From NCBI GenBank assembly GCA_016764775.1, contig JAESRE010000022.1:1-38538 (forward strand): DNA of 38,538 bases, given 5' to 3'. A program made the position numbers and the translations under genes. This stretch comes from Alphaproteobacteria bacterium (lineage in GTDB: Bacteria; Pseudomonadota; Alphaproteobacteria; Micavibrionales; Micavibrionaceae). Each line of letters opens with the position of its first letter. Within the stretch, counting starts at the first letter, position 1. This document shows positions 1 through 7,786 of this stretch, one piece after another. The notes beneath the pieces were generated by a model that worked only from the letters and a program-made list of their open reading frames with translations, was not told the DNA's origin and did not search any database.

Positions 1-1142
1 TTCTCCATCTCGCCGCGCTGGCAGTAGAGCTTCTCGTAGAGCTCTTGCGCCTCGCCCGCCAGGTTGGTTTCTTCGGGCAGGTAGCTGGCGTAGGTCATCA
101 TCGCGCCCATGCCGCCCATTTTCTTCATCTGCTGCATCTGTTTCAGCAAATCGTTGTAATCGAACTGGCCTTTCTTGAATTTCTTGGCCATTTCCTGTGC
201 ATCTTCGGCATCGACCGTTTCCACAGCCTTTTCCACCAAAGAAACCACATCACCCATACCCAGAATACGGCCCGCAATACGGTCGGGGTGGAAGGTTTCG
301 ATTTCATCCCATTTTTCCCCGACACCAATCAGCTTGATCGGCTTGCCTGTAACGGCCTTCATGGACATCGCCGCACCACCGCGTGCATCACCGTCTACAC
401 GGGTCAGCATAATACCGCTCAGGCCAACGGCCTCATCAAAGGCTGTCGCTGTTTGTACCGCGTCCTGACCGGTCATTGCATCGGCAACGAGCAGGGTTTC
501 AATAGGGTTGGATGCTTTTTTGACGGCTTTAACCTCGTCCATCATCGTTTCATCAATGGACAAACGGCCCGCTGTATCGAGCATGACGAGGTCGTAACCT
601 TCCTTGCGGGCGGTATCGAGCGCACGCTTGGTAATATCGACAGGCTTCTGGCCTTCAACAATATCCAGTGTAGCAACGCCTGTTTGCTCACCAAGCTGGG
701 CCAGCTGTTCTTGCGCGGCAGGGCGGTAAACGTCCAAAGAGGCCATCAGGACCTTCTTTTTCTGCTTTTCGCTCAGCATGCGGGCGATTTTCGCCGTTGA
801 TGTCGTTTTACCCGAACCTTGCAAACCCACCATCAGGTAAACGGACGGAGGAGAAGAGAATTTAAGCTCGTCAGCCTCACTGCCCAGCATCTCTACCAAT
901 TCGTCATGGACGATCTTGATCACTTGCTGTGCGGGGTTTACGCCGCGGATCACATCCTGTCCGACGGCTTTATCTTTAATCTGGGCGATGAAGTCTTTAA
1001 CAACGGGCAGGGCAACGTCAGCTTCCAGCAAAGCGATGCGGATCTCGCGGGAAACCGCCATCACATCGTTTTCGCTCAGAGAACCTTTGCCTCTGAGTTT
1101 TGAAAATACGCCGCCAAGCTTTTCGCTCAAACTATCAAACAT
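1..1142 (-). CDS. ffh: Signal recognition particle protein Ffh (3' end cut by window edge)
   Basis: SRP54-type GTPase that binds signal peptides of nascent membrane proteins and docks with FtsY at the inner membrane. It is open from an ATG at 1140-1142 to the left edge, giving 380 codons, so the end of the C-terminal M domain lies outside. The N domain spans about residues 1-90. The G domain has the P-loop GLQGSGKT at 106-113, then DVYRPAAQEQL, DTAGR and TRVDGDARGGA. The methionine-rich M domain begins near residue 325 with QMQQMKKMGGMG. The family is usually about 450-500 residues, so roughly 70-120 are missing. The gene is preceded by a structured leader and a sigma70-like promoter. The translation is unbroken and the family assignment is secure. 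Confidence 0.97.
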   Translation of the reverse strand, partial: MFDSLSEKLGGVFSKLRGKGSLSENDVMAVSREIRIALLEADVALPVVKDFIAQIKDKAVGQDVIRGVNPAQQVIKIVHDELVEMLGSEADELKFSSPPSVYLMVGLQGSGKTTSTAKIARMLSEKQKKKVLMASLDVYRPAAQEQLAQLGEQTGVATLDIVEGQKPVDITKRALDTARKEGYDLVMLDTAGRLSIDETMMDEVKAVKKASNPIETLLVADAMTGQDAVQTATAFDEAVGLSGIMLTRVDGDARGGAAMSMKAVTGKPIKLIGVGEKWDEIETFHPDRIAGRILGMGDVVSLVEKAVETVDAEDAQEMAKKFKKGQFDYNDLLKQMQQMKKMGGMGAMMTYASYLPEETNLAGEAQELYEKLYCQRGEME

Positions 1143-1172
1143 TTAAAATCCGTAGTTAATAAACCAAATTAG

Positions 1173-1251
1173 CCCCAGTGAGCGTTCGCGCCGACTAGGG
1201 GGTACCTGCACCTCGAAAGTGCTTGGGCACTGACAAATAGCCATGTCAGTG
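1173..1251 (-). promoter_or_regulatory. Structured 5' leader of ffh (candidate regulatory RNA element)
   Basis: Between the predicted ffh transcription start (about 1257) and its ATG the transcript can form several stems. A 7-bp perfect stem ACTGACA/TGTCAGT joins 1244-1250 to 1229-1235 around an 8-nt loop. A short stem GCAC/GTGC lies within 1208-1222. A compound hairpin at 1173-1201 pairs CCCC/GGGG, AGT/ACT and GCG/CGC, with a CGAA loop and a bulged base. No T-run follows the last stem, so it is not a simple terminator. It lacks the conserved GGAAGGAAGCAGCC-like core of 4.5S RNA. I do not recognise it as a known riboswitch. Function is unknown; autoregulation of Ffh level is only a guess. Confidence 0.45.
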
Positions 1252-1263
1252 AAATTTGAGAGT

Positions 1264-1292
1264 TTTTTAGGGGATTGCCGCAACTAAGTCAA
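1264..1292 (-). promoter_or_regulatory. Sigma70-like promoter of ffh
   Basis: On the minus strand TTGACT (1287-1292) is followed after exactly 17 bp by TAAAAA (1264-1269). The -35 is near consensus and the -10 matches at four of six positions. Transcription would start near 1257, at the foot of the first leader hairpin. The -35 lies just past the stop codon of the upstream HEPN-like gene. Confidence 0.5.
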
Positions 1293-1303
1293 CTTAATTC
1301 AGG

Positions 1304-1869
1304 CTATTTCTCGCACAACGAGGCCCAGTTTTTGGAGGTTTCCTCGTCTAATTTTTCAAAATATTCATGAACAATGCCGGTTATTCGTTCTATATGAACG
1401 CCTAGATCGATAATTTTTTCAATTAAATCAAGCAATTCTTGAGCATCTACTTCTTTGTGATTCAGATAGGCATGTGATTTTTTTGGAAATTTTATATCTC
1501 TGTGGTTTATATCCCCAAAAAAAGGGTCTTCCCAATAGTGAGAATGAATGTAGCTATTTCTAAGAACGTTAACCTCGTTTGACGCTTTCAGAACATTTGC
1601 TATATCTAAAGGTTCGTATCTTTCATTAATGTGTGTTTGACGTCATCGTCCAGAACACCCCAGACGATTTCAATTTTTTGCCTGAACCTAAGCTTGCTTA
1701 CAAGAAACTCAATTTTCCATGATGATTTATGAAGTAGAGCAACTATCAGATTGTTGTACTCGTTTTCTAATTTATTAAATTCGTAGATTAACTTTCCAAG
1801 AAGCTGTTGTATCTCATTCTTGCTAGCATAAAGGTTTTCGGTAATAAATTTTTGCTGTTCTTTAGACAT
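1304..1869 (-). pseudogene. Frameshifted HEPN-domain-like protein
   Basis: Two overlapping minus-strand frames read as one protein of about 189 residues broken by one frameshift. The first starts at the ATG at 1867-1869 (MSKEQQKF) and stops at 1606. The second is open from 1642 down to a TAG at 1304-1306. The crossover lies in 1607-1642, next to a CACACA run, and matches loss of one base. The product is alpha-helical and charged. The second part holds RNSYIH (1544-1561), an Rx4H motif like the catalytic motif of HEPN ribonucleases found in toxins and abortive-infection proteins. The gene is clearly more AT-rich than dapF or ffh. It may be a decayed gene, a sequencing error, or, less likely, use programmed frameshifting. 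HEPN membership rests on the motif alone. Confidence 0.5.
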
Positions 1870-1913
1870 GGTAATGTTATACGGCTCTCTGATGAGAAAG
1901 GCAAAATACAAAG

Positions 1914-2687
1914 ATGCGCTTTAGAAAAATGCACGGACTAGGCAATGATTTTGTGATTATAGATTCTCGTACAGAATCTGTAGCGCTTACGCCTGCGCAA
2001 ATTCAGCATATATGCGACCGTAACTTTGGGGTCGGCTGTGATCTGCTGACCGTGCTGGAGCCTTCGGATAATGCCGATATATTTGCGCGCTTCTACAATG
2101 CGGACGGTTCCGAGAGTGCCGCGTGCGGCAATGCTACGCGTTGCGTCGCCGACATCATTATGAATGAAACGGGTAAGGATGAATGCGTTCTCGAAACGGG
2201 GCGCGGTATGTTGCCATGTACGCGTGCGGCCAACGAAATGGTCACCGTGGATATGGGGGAACCCGTAAGCTTTGAACAGCTGGATTTGAGTGAGGGCGGT
2301 TTGAGCGCCCCTTATGGCGTCGATATGGGTAATCCGCATTGCGTCTTTTTTGTCGACTCACTTGAGGATATTCCTGTGGAAGACATAGGGCGTACAGTTG
2401 AGCATAACCCGATTTTTCCCAACAGAACCAATGTCGAATTTGTCGAGATCCTGAGAGAGACTAAAATGCGTCAGCGTACATGGGAACGCGGTGTTGGCGT
2501 GACACTGGCCTGTGGCTCTGGTGCGTGCGCCGTAGCTGTTGCGGGCTTCAAAAGCGGCAAGACACAAAACAGTGTTGAGATCGAATTGGATGGCGGCTCT
2601 TTGTTCCTCGAAATCCGTGAAGACGACGGGCATGTCCTTATGGCCGGCCCGTATACCTATGTTTTTGACGGTGAGCTAAATCTCTAG
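1914..2687 (+). CDS. dapF: Diaminopimelate epimerase
   Basis: Interconverts LL- and meso-diaminopimelate in the cytoplasm, the last epimerisation before lysine and peptidoglycan meso-DAP. It has 257 residues, close to the usual 270-280. Both catalytic cysteines are visible: Cys71 in AACGNATRC and Cys200 in LACGSGACA. The N-terminal KMHGLGNDFVIID motif supports the ATG at 1914. It is divergent from the HEPN-like gene and tail-to-tail with the unknown gene at 2690, with 2 bp between the stops. mtaB and ftsY follow on the same strand after that gene. Confidence 0.97.
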   Translation: MRFRKMHGLGNDFVIIDSRTESVALTPAQIQHICDRNFGVGCDLLTVLEPSDNADIFARFYNADGSESAACGNATRCVADIIMNETGKDECVLETGRGMLPCTRAANEMVTVDMGEPVSFEQLDLSEGGLSAPYGVDMGNPHCVFFVDSLEDIPVEDIGRTVEHNPIFPNRTNVEFVEILRETKMRQRTWERGVGVTLACGSGACAVAVAGFKSGKTQNSVEIELDGGSLFLEIREDDGHVLMAGPYTYVFDGELNL

Positions 2688-2689
2688 GC

Positions 2690-3076
2690 TTATGTTTGGT
2701 CGGCAGAGGGCGTGTCAGGCGGGGTTTCGTCCTCATCCTGTCGTGTTTCAGCCAGCTGTATCTTTTCATCCAGCTTTTCGCGTCCAAAGGAGCTGTATTT
2801 GTACCCCAGATATTTCAGCGGATTTCCCCGTGCATGGCTCCACGCTTTTGTGTTCATATCCCATGCATGGATAATGCTGGGCACTTCGGGGTCCTCTGAT
2901 TTGCCCGGCCAGGTGTAGGCATCCAGCAAAACAGTGGCCACAACGCCATAGGCCGCGACTTCGCCCCACACGCGGCGTTTAAGGGAGCGTTCTTGCCGCG
3001 CTGTATGGCTGGATTTGCCGAACAGGGCAGGCATTTCGCCGCGCAGGTATACTTTTTTTTCTCGACGCAGGGCCAT
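2690..3076 (-). CDS. Hypothetical protein, 128 residues
   Basis: I do not recognise a family. The N-terminus is rich in Arg and Lys. A weakly hydrophobic stretch (VAAYGVVATVLLDAY, about residues 40-54) is too short and polar for a confident membrane helix. The C-terminal 25 residues are acidic and Pro/Thr-rich, probably disordered. It is convergent with dapF and divergent from mtaB. Coding is supported by a clean open frame filling the gap and by codon use like its neighbours; overlapping plus-strand frames are shorter. Function unknown. Confidence 0.65.
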   Translation of the reverse strand: MALRREKKVYLRGEMPALFGKSSHTARQERSLKRRVWGEVAAYGVVATVLLDAYTWPGKSEDPEVPSIIHAWDMNTKAWSHARGNPLKYLGYKYSSFGREKLDEKIQLAETRQDEDETPPDTPSADQT

Positions 3077-3172
3077 AATATGAATACTGCTACACTGATT
3101 TTGTTGATTTAAGCGCAGGAATAGAGCAAAACTGCGCGTAACGCAATTACTTTATGGAAATGATGGGATCGC

Positions 3173-4423
3173 ATGAGTAAGGACCCTGAAATCGTTACCT
3201 TCGGATGTCGCCTCAACACTTACGAGTCTGAGGTGATGAAAAAGCATGCCGCCGATGCGGGCATGAAAGATGCGATCATTTTCAACACATGCGCAGTGAC
3301 AAAGGAAGCGGAAAGGCAGGCTCGCCAAGCGATACGCAAGGCCCGCCGTGAAAATCCGAATGCTAAAATCATCGTGACAGGTTGTGCATCCCAGATTGAT
3401 CCACAAGGTTACGCACAGATGGGCGAGATCGACCAGATCATAGGTAACGATCTGAAATTAAAGGCAGAAACATGGGGTATCCGTCACAATGACCGTGTTT
3501 TGGTCAATGATATTATGTCGGTTACCGAAACGGCCAGTCACTTAATTGAAGGATTTGATGATAAGACCCGTGCATTCCTGCAGGTGCAGAACGGGTGTGA
3601 CCACCGCTGTACGTTCTGCATAATCCCCTATGGCCGTGGACCTTCGCGATCCGTACCTATCGGTGTAATTGCCGAACAGGTACGCACATTGGTGGAGCAG
3701 GGATACAAGGAAGTCGTGTTCACAGGGGTAGATGTCACGTCTTACGGTCCTGATTTGCCGGGTAGCCCGACATTCGGCCAGATGATCCGCCGTGTACTGG
3801 CGCTGGTGCCTGAATTGCCGCGCTTGCGCCTTTCTTCACTCGATCCGGTAGAGATCGACGAGGATTTATGGCGTTTGATAGCAGAAGAGCCACGTTTGAT
3901 GCCGCATCTGCATTTATCCCTGCAAGCGGGCGATGATTTGATCCTTAAGCGTATGAAAAGACGGCATTTGCGCGCCGATGCGATTGACATGTGCCAAAAG
4001 GCGCGTGATTTACGCCCCGAAATGGAATTCGGTGCCGATATCATCACTGGTTTCCCGACCGAAACCGAAGAAATGTTCCAAAATACGCTCGCATGTGTCG
4101 AGGAATGCGACCTGACATATCTGCATGTATTCCCGTACTCGGAACGTGAGGGCACACCCGCCGCCCGCATTCCCGATCAGGTGCCTGTGCCCGAGCGTAA
4201 AGAGCGCGCTAAAAGATTGAGGGAATTGGGCCAAAAACAGCACGAAAAAATGCTCAAGCGCCATGTGAATAAAACTGTGGATGTTATTGTTGAAAAAGAT
4301 AATTTTGGCCGCGCAGAAACGTTTGCGCCCGTTTCCGTGGATGAAGAGTTATCCACAGGCACGCTGGCCCGTCTCAAACTGACTTCTATAAATGGTGACA
4401 AGCTCCTTGGCGTGGCTGTGTGA
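3173..4423 (+). CDS. mtaB: tRNA t6A37 methylthiotransferase MtaB
   Basis: Radical-SAM enzyme that adds a methylthio group to N6-threonylcarbamoyladenosine at position 37 of ANN-decoding tRNAs, giving ms2t6A. Its 416 residues suit the family. The N-terminal UPF0004 domain holds the auxiliary cluster cysteines Cys12 (FGCRLN), Cys40 (NTCAVT) and Cys71 (TGCAS). The radical-SAM CxxxCxxC is Cys142/146/149 in GCDHRCTFCIIPYGRG. A C-terminal TRAM-like region follows about residue 350. The GCRLN opening separates MtaB from MiaB and RimO. It lies 18 bp upstream of ftsY, so the two are probably co-transcribed. The start follows GGGA at a short distance. Confidence 0.93.
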   Translation: MSKDPEIVTFGCRLNTYESEVMKKHAADAGMKDAIIFNTCAVTKEAERQARQAIRKARRENPNAKIIVTGCASQIDPQGYAQMGEIDQIIGNDLKLKAETWGIRHNDRVLVNDIMSVTETASHLIEGFDDKTRAFLQVQNGCDHRCTFCIIPYGRGPSRSVPIGVIAEQVRTLVEQGYKEVVFTGVDVTSYGPDLPGSPTFGQMIRRVLALVPELPRLRLSSLDPVEIDEDLWRLIAEEPRLMPHLHLSLQAGDDLILKRMKRRHLRADAIDMCQKARDLRPEMEFGADIITGFPTETEEMFQNTLACVEECDLTYLHVFPYSEREGTPAARIPDQVPVPERKERAKRLRELGQKQHEKMLKRHVNKTVDVIVEKDNFGRAETFAPVSVDEELSTGTLARLKLTSINGDKLLGVAV

Positions 4424-4441
4424 TCTGATATAGTCAGCCCC

Positions 4442-5626
4442 ATGGTATTTTGGCGAAAAAAGAAGAATGCGAAAGAGCAGGAAGAGCAAGAGCGCGAGGA
4501 CAAGATTGTCCACCCGCCCGGCGAGCCCGCTATCGAGCCTTCCACGGATGAAGATGATCCTGAAATGGACCCTGATCTGGAACATGATCTGGAAGAATCA
4601 GGTGTTGAAATCCTTGATGATCTCGATGAAGAACCCGTCCCCGCACACAACAAACGCGATGACCTTAATGAAAAGGCAGAATTCGCAGATGACAGTGAGG
4701 AAGGCGGCTGGCTCTCACGCCTGACATCTGGGTTATCCAAGTCCACCAATAAGTTTACGCAAGGCCTGACCGATCTGGTCACAAAGAAAAAGCTCGATCA
4801 GGATATGCTCGATGAGCTTGAAGAACTCCTTATTGCTGCGGATCTGGGGCCGAAGACAGCGATGAAAGTCGTCGAAGACTTCTCCCAAGGTCGCTTTGGT
4901 AAAGACATTTCACAAGAAGAGGTACAAGAAGCGCTGGCCGAATCTATCGCTGCAATCCTCAAACCTGTGGCGTTGCCGTTCAATATTCAAAAGCCCGATA
5001 ACGGCCCGTTCGTCATCCTGATGTGCGGCGTAAACGGTGCCGGTAAGACAACAACTATCGGAAAACTCGCGCAGAGTTTCCAAAAAGAATACGGCTATAA
5101 AGTCATGATGGCTGCGGGTGATACCTTCCGCGCGGCCGCCGTCGAGCAACTCGAAATATGGTCAAAGCGGACCAATTCCACACTTGTTAAGAAGGATGTA
5201 GGCGCGGATGCAGCCTCAGTCGCTTACGAAGCTTACGAAAAGGCCAAAGCAGAAGGCGCGGATGTATTGCTGATCGATACGGCGGGCCGCCTGCAAAACA
5301 AAGCCAACCTGATGGAAGAACTGGCCAAGATCATCCGTGTGCTGAAAAAACAGGATGAAAGCCTGCCGCATGAAGTAGTACTGGTGCTGGATTCAACAAC
5401 CGGCCAGAACGCGTTTTCACAGCTCGAGACTTTCAAGGAAATGGTCCATGTCAGCGGCCTTGTGGTTACAAAACTGGATGGTTCTGCCAAAGGCGGCGTG
5501 TTGATCGGTTTGGCCGACCAGTTCGGTGTGCCTGTGTACGCGGTTGGCGTAGGGGAGGCCGTAAACGACCTGCAACCATTCGAGCCGCAGCATTACGCAC
5601 GCAGCCTCGTCGGGCTTAAAAACTGA
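4442..5626 (+). CDS. ftsY: SRP receptor GTPase FtsY
   Basis: Membrane-associated receptor that pairs with Ffh to deliver ribosome-nascent chain complexes to the translocon. Its 394 residues include a highly acidic A domain (about 10-90), as in other proteobacterial FtsY proteins, then the N domain from about 90. The G domain has P-loop GVNGAGKT at 196-203, DTFRAAAVEQL, DTAGRLQNK, TKLDGSAKGG and the closing GVGEAVNDLQPF. Basic residues open the protein (MVFWRKKKN), which could help membrane binding. It lies 18 bp after mtaB. Its partner ffh lies about 3.3 kb away in the opposite orientation. Confidence 0.97.
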   Translation: MVFWRKKKNAKEQEEQEREDKIVHPPGEPAIEPSTDEDDPEMDPDLEHDLEESGVEILDDLDEEPVPAHNKRDDLNEKAEFADDSEEGGWLSRLTSGLSKSTNKFTQGLTDLVTKKKLDQDMLDELEELLIAADLGPKTAMKVVEDFSQGRFGKDISQEEVQEALAESIAAILKPVALPFNIQKPDNGPFVILMCGVNGAGKTTTIGKLAQSFQKEYGYKVMMAAGDTFRAAAVEQLEIWSKRTNSTLVKKDVGADAASVAYEAYEKAKAEGADVLLIDTAGRLQNKANLMEELAKIIRVLKKQDESLPHEVVLVLDSTTGQNAFSQLETFKEMVHVSGLVVTKLDGSAKGGVLIGLADQFGVPVYAVGVGEAVNDLQPFEPQHYARSLVGLKN

Positions 5627-5680
5627 CAGTAAATCTCCCTAAGTCATTGTCATTTATGCAAGAATAAGGGATAATAGAAT

Positions 5681-7102
5681 ATGGTTAAAACTCCTGACAT
5701 TATCCCTCCCATATCCGCTGAAACGCCGGAAGAGGCCGTAGAACAGGCCGCGAAAATCTATAATGCGCATGTTGAATTTCTGCGTGATCAGTTTCAGGCA
5801 TTTGTTGACGGTAAGGTGGAGAAGAAAAAACGCATTCGCGCCTGCTATCCGTATGCGCGGATCGCGACGAAATACGCCCGCCGTGCGGATACCCGCCTTT
5901 CTTACGGTTTCGCACCACGCCCGGGGGTTTACAGCACAACGCTGACTCGTCCGGACATATTCGACCACTACTATCTGCAACAATTTGAAAACCTGCTTCA
6001 AAACCACGATGTGCCGATCGAGATTGGTGTCAGTGATACGCCTATTCCTATTCACTTCGCGTTGGGCGAGGGGTTCTATCTGGAAGGTGATCTGGGTGAT
6101 GAACAGCTACAGGATCTGGTGGATATATTCGACGTACCCGATCTGGATATTATGGATGACGAGATTGCCAACGCGACATATGTGCCGATGGCGGGCGAGG
6201 ATGAACCTCTAGCCTTGTTTACAGCACCGCGCGTTGACCTGAGCTTACAGCGACTGAAGCATTACTGCGGCATGCCCGCACATAACTTCCAGAATTACGT
6301 GATTTTCACGAACTACCAGTTCTATATCGACGAATTCATCAAGATCGGTCAGGAAAAGGCCGAAAAAGATGGGTTCGGTGCGTTTATCCAACCGGATGAT
6401 CCGACCCGCCTGCCGCAAATGCCCGCGTATCACCTCACACGTGAAGGCGGAGCAGGGGTCACGATGGTCAATATTGGTGTAGGACCGTCGAACGCTAAAA
6501 CCATCACTGACCACATCGCCGTGCTGCGTCCGCATGCATGGTTGATGCTGGGACATTGTGCGGGTTTGCGGAACTCACAAAACCTTGGTGATTACGTTCT
6601 CGCTCACGGATATTTGCGCGAAGATCATATTCTTGATGCAGATTTGCCGCCATCTATTCCGATTCCCGCTTTGGCGGAAATCCAGCAAGCTCTGGAGCAA
6701 GCGGTGGGCGAAATCTGCGGTTACGAAGGGTATGACGTTAAAAAAGTCATGCGTACAGGCACAGTTGCAACGACGGATGACCGGAACTGGGAACTGCGCT
6801 CGTCTATCGGGCAGAACAAGCGCCTGAGCCAAAGCCGTGCGATTGCAATGGATATGGAGAGCGGGACAATCGCTGCCAACGGTTTTCGCTTCCGCGTACC
6901 GTACGGGACGTTGCTGTGCGTTTCGGACAAACCTCTACATGGGCAGCTAAAACTTCCCGGAATGGCGAACACATTCTATCGTCAGCGCGTTGACCAGCAT
7001 TTGCAGATCGGTTTACGGACTATGGAATTGCTTAGAGATCTCGATCCTAAAAAGCTCCACAGTCGTAAACTGCGCAGCTTTAACGAGGTTGCGTTCCAGT
7101 AA
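5681..7102 (+). CDS. amn: AMP nucleosidase
   Basis: Hydrolyses AMP to adenine and ribose 5-phosphate, a purine salvage and adenylate-balancing step in the cytoplasm. At 473 residues it is close to the roughly 480 of the E. coli enzyme. The N-terminal Amn-specific domain spans about residues 1-180. The C-terminal phosphorylase-fold domain has MVNIGVGPSNAKT, LMLGHCAGLR and MDMESGTIAANGF, the purine-binding and catalytic segments of nucleoside phosphorylase-like enzymes. AAGGG lies about 10 nt before the ATG. A 54-bp gap separates it from ftsY, and a strong hairpin follows its stop. Confidence 0.93.
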   Translation: MVKTPDIIPPISAETPEEAVEQAAKIYNAHVEFLRDQFQAFVDGKVEKKKRIRACYPYARIATKYARRADTRLSYGFAPRPGVYSTTLTRPDIFDHYYLQQFENLLQNHDVPIEIGVSDTPIPIHFALGEGFYLEGDLGDEQLQDLVDIFDVPDLDIMDDEIANATYVPMAGEDEPLALFTAPRVDLSLQRLKHYCGMPAHNFQNYVIFTNYQFYIDEFIKIGQEKAEKDGFGAFIQPDDPTRLPQMPAYHLTREGGAGVTMVNIGVGPSNAKTITDHIAVLRPHAWLMLGHCAGLRNSQNLGDYVLAHGYLREDHILDADLPPSIPIPALAEIQQALEQAVGEICGYEGYDVKKVMRTGTVATTDDRNWELRSSIGQNKRLSQSRAIAMDMESGTIAANGFRFRVPYGTLLCVSDKPLHGQLKLPGMANTFYRQRVDQHLQIGLRTMELLRDLDPKKLHSRKLRSFNEVAFQ

Positions 7103-7107
7103 TTGAA

Positions 7108-7132
7108 AAGGCGCTTCAAGAAGAAGCGCCTT
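7108..7132 (+). terminator. Hairpin downstream of amn
   Basis: Perfect 10-bp stem AAGGCGCTTC/GAAGCGCCTT with a 5-nt loop, 5 bp after the amn stop. No T-run follows directly; TTATTCTTTT starts about 12 bp later. It could also stop the convergent minus-strand gene at 7160. The stem is certain; intrinsic terminator activity is likely but not assured. Confidence 0.6.
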
Positions 7133-7159
7133 ATCCCCCACCATTTATTCTTTTAAAAT

Positions 7160-7450
7160 CTATACGACGACGTCAATGAGTGAACCTCGTTGAATGTCTG
7201 AGGTATCGCCGCCATTCGCCAGCGGATTGATCAATTGTTCAATACGTTGCTGAAAAGCGTTCGTGTTATCTGTCGCTGAATCCTGTGTTTCTGCGGCTGC
7301 CGTACCTTGCGGTTGAACCTGATTCTGTTCCGGTTCTTGCTCTTGCGGGCGTACCGCGCCTGTATTTTGGGCGTTTTGTTGTTGAACCTGTGTAGTCTGT
7401 GCTGAGGCTACTTGTTGGTTGCCAACGATGCCGCTTAATGGTCCTGCCAT
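7160..7450 (-). CDS. Gln-rich small hypothetical protein, 96 residues
   Basis: Not a family I recognise. Residues 10-60 are low complexity (Gln, Ala, Thr, Glu, Pro), with no membrane helix or signal peptide. The last third is less biased and ends in a short hydrophobic tail, RGSLIDVVV. The ATG is preceded by AGGA at 7 nt, and a good sigma70-like promoter lies about 70 bp upstream, so it is probably expressed. It is monocistronic and convergent with amn. The pattern suggests a mostly disordered protein with a conserved C-terminal peptide, possibly a docking tail; that is inference. Confidence 0.65.
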   Translation of the reverse strand: MAGPLSGIVGNQQVASAQTTQVQQQNAQNTGAVRPQEQEPEQNQVQPQGTAAAETQDSATDNTNAFQQRIEQLINPLANGGDTSDIQRGSLIDVVV

Positions 7451-7786
7451 TTGTATATCCTGTAGTTCCCTAAAAACATTTAGTCATTATTATCGTAACG
7501 CAGAAGAATTAATATTTAGTATAGAAGCTTCACATATCCAAATCAAATAAAAGACTTAGCGCCGTGGAAGTCCTTGTTTTCTCTGCCTTTCAAATTGTTT
7601 TCGAACCGAAGCGAAACGCCGTTAACTAAAATATAAGGATTTGTGATTATAGTTATAGGCAAGAGACACGGGCAACTGCGTAAAAATCATTGGGTAGCAA
7701 AGGTTTCTAGGCATTCTGCCATCTCTTCAATAAGAACAAATCTACGAACAGTGGAACAAGAACATAGTGTGTTTGGGGCAAGTTGA
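7451..7786 (+). other. Divergent intergenic region before the DUF2336 gene
   Basis: AT-rich 336-bp gap between divergent genes. It holds the minus-strand promoter at 7518-7546. I see no convincing -35/-10 pair on the plus strand for the DUF2336 gene, no repeat, and no short gene with a ribosome binding site. Confidence 0.5.
7518..7546 (-). promoter_or_regulatory. Sigma70-like promoter of the Gln-rich protein gene
   Basis: Minus-strand TTGATT (7541-7546), 17-bp spacer, TATACT (7518-7523), followed about 70 bp later by AGGA and the ATG of the 96-residue gene. The -10 matches five of six consensus positions. Confidence 0.55.

Noticed and set aside
45-800. Plus-strand open frame of 251 codons at the left end
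   Set aside because: It is antisense to ffh, whose minus-strand translation is a perfect SRP GTPase; the plus-strand product is biased in His and Phe and matches no family.
1143-1260. 4.5S (SRP) RNA gene next to ffh
   Set aside because: The region is structured and tempting by location, but lacks the conserved domain IV core of SRP RNA, and the hairpins fit an ffh leader instead.
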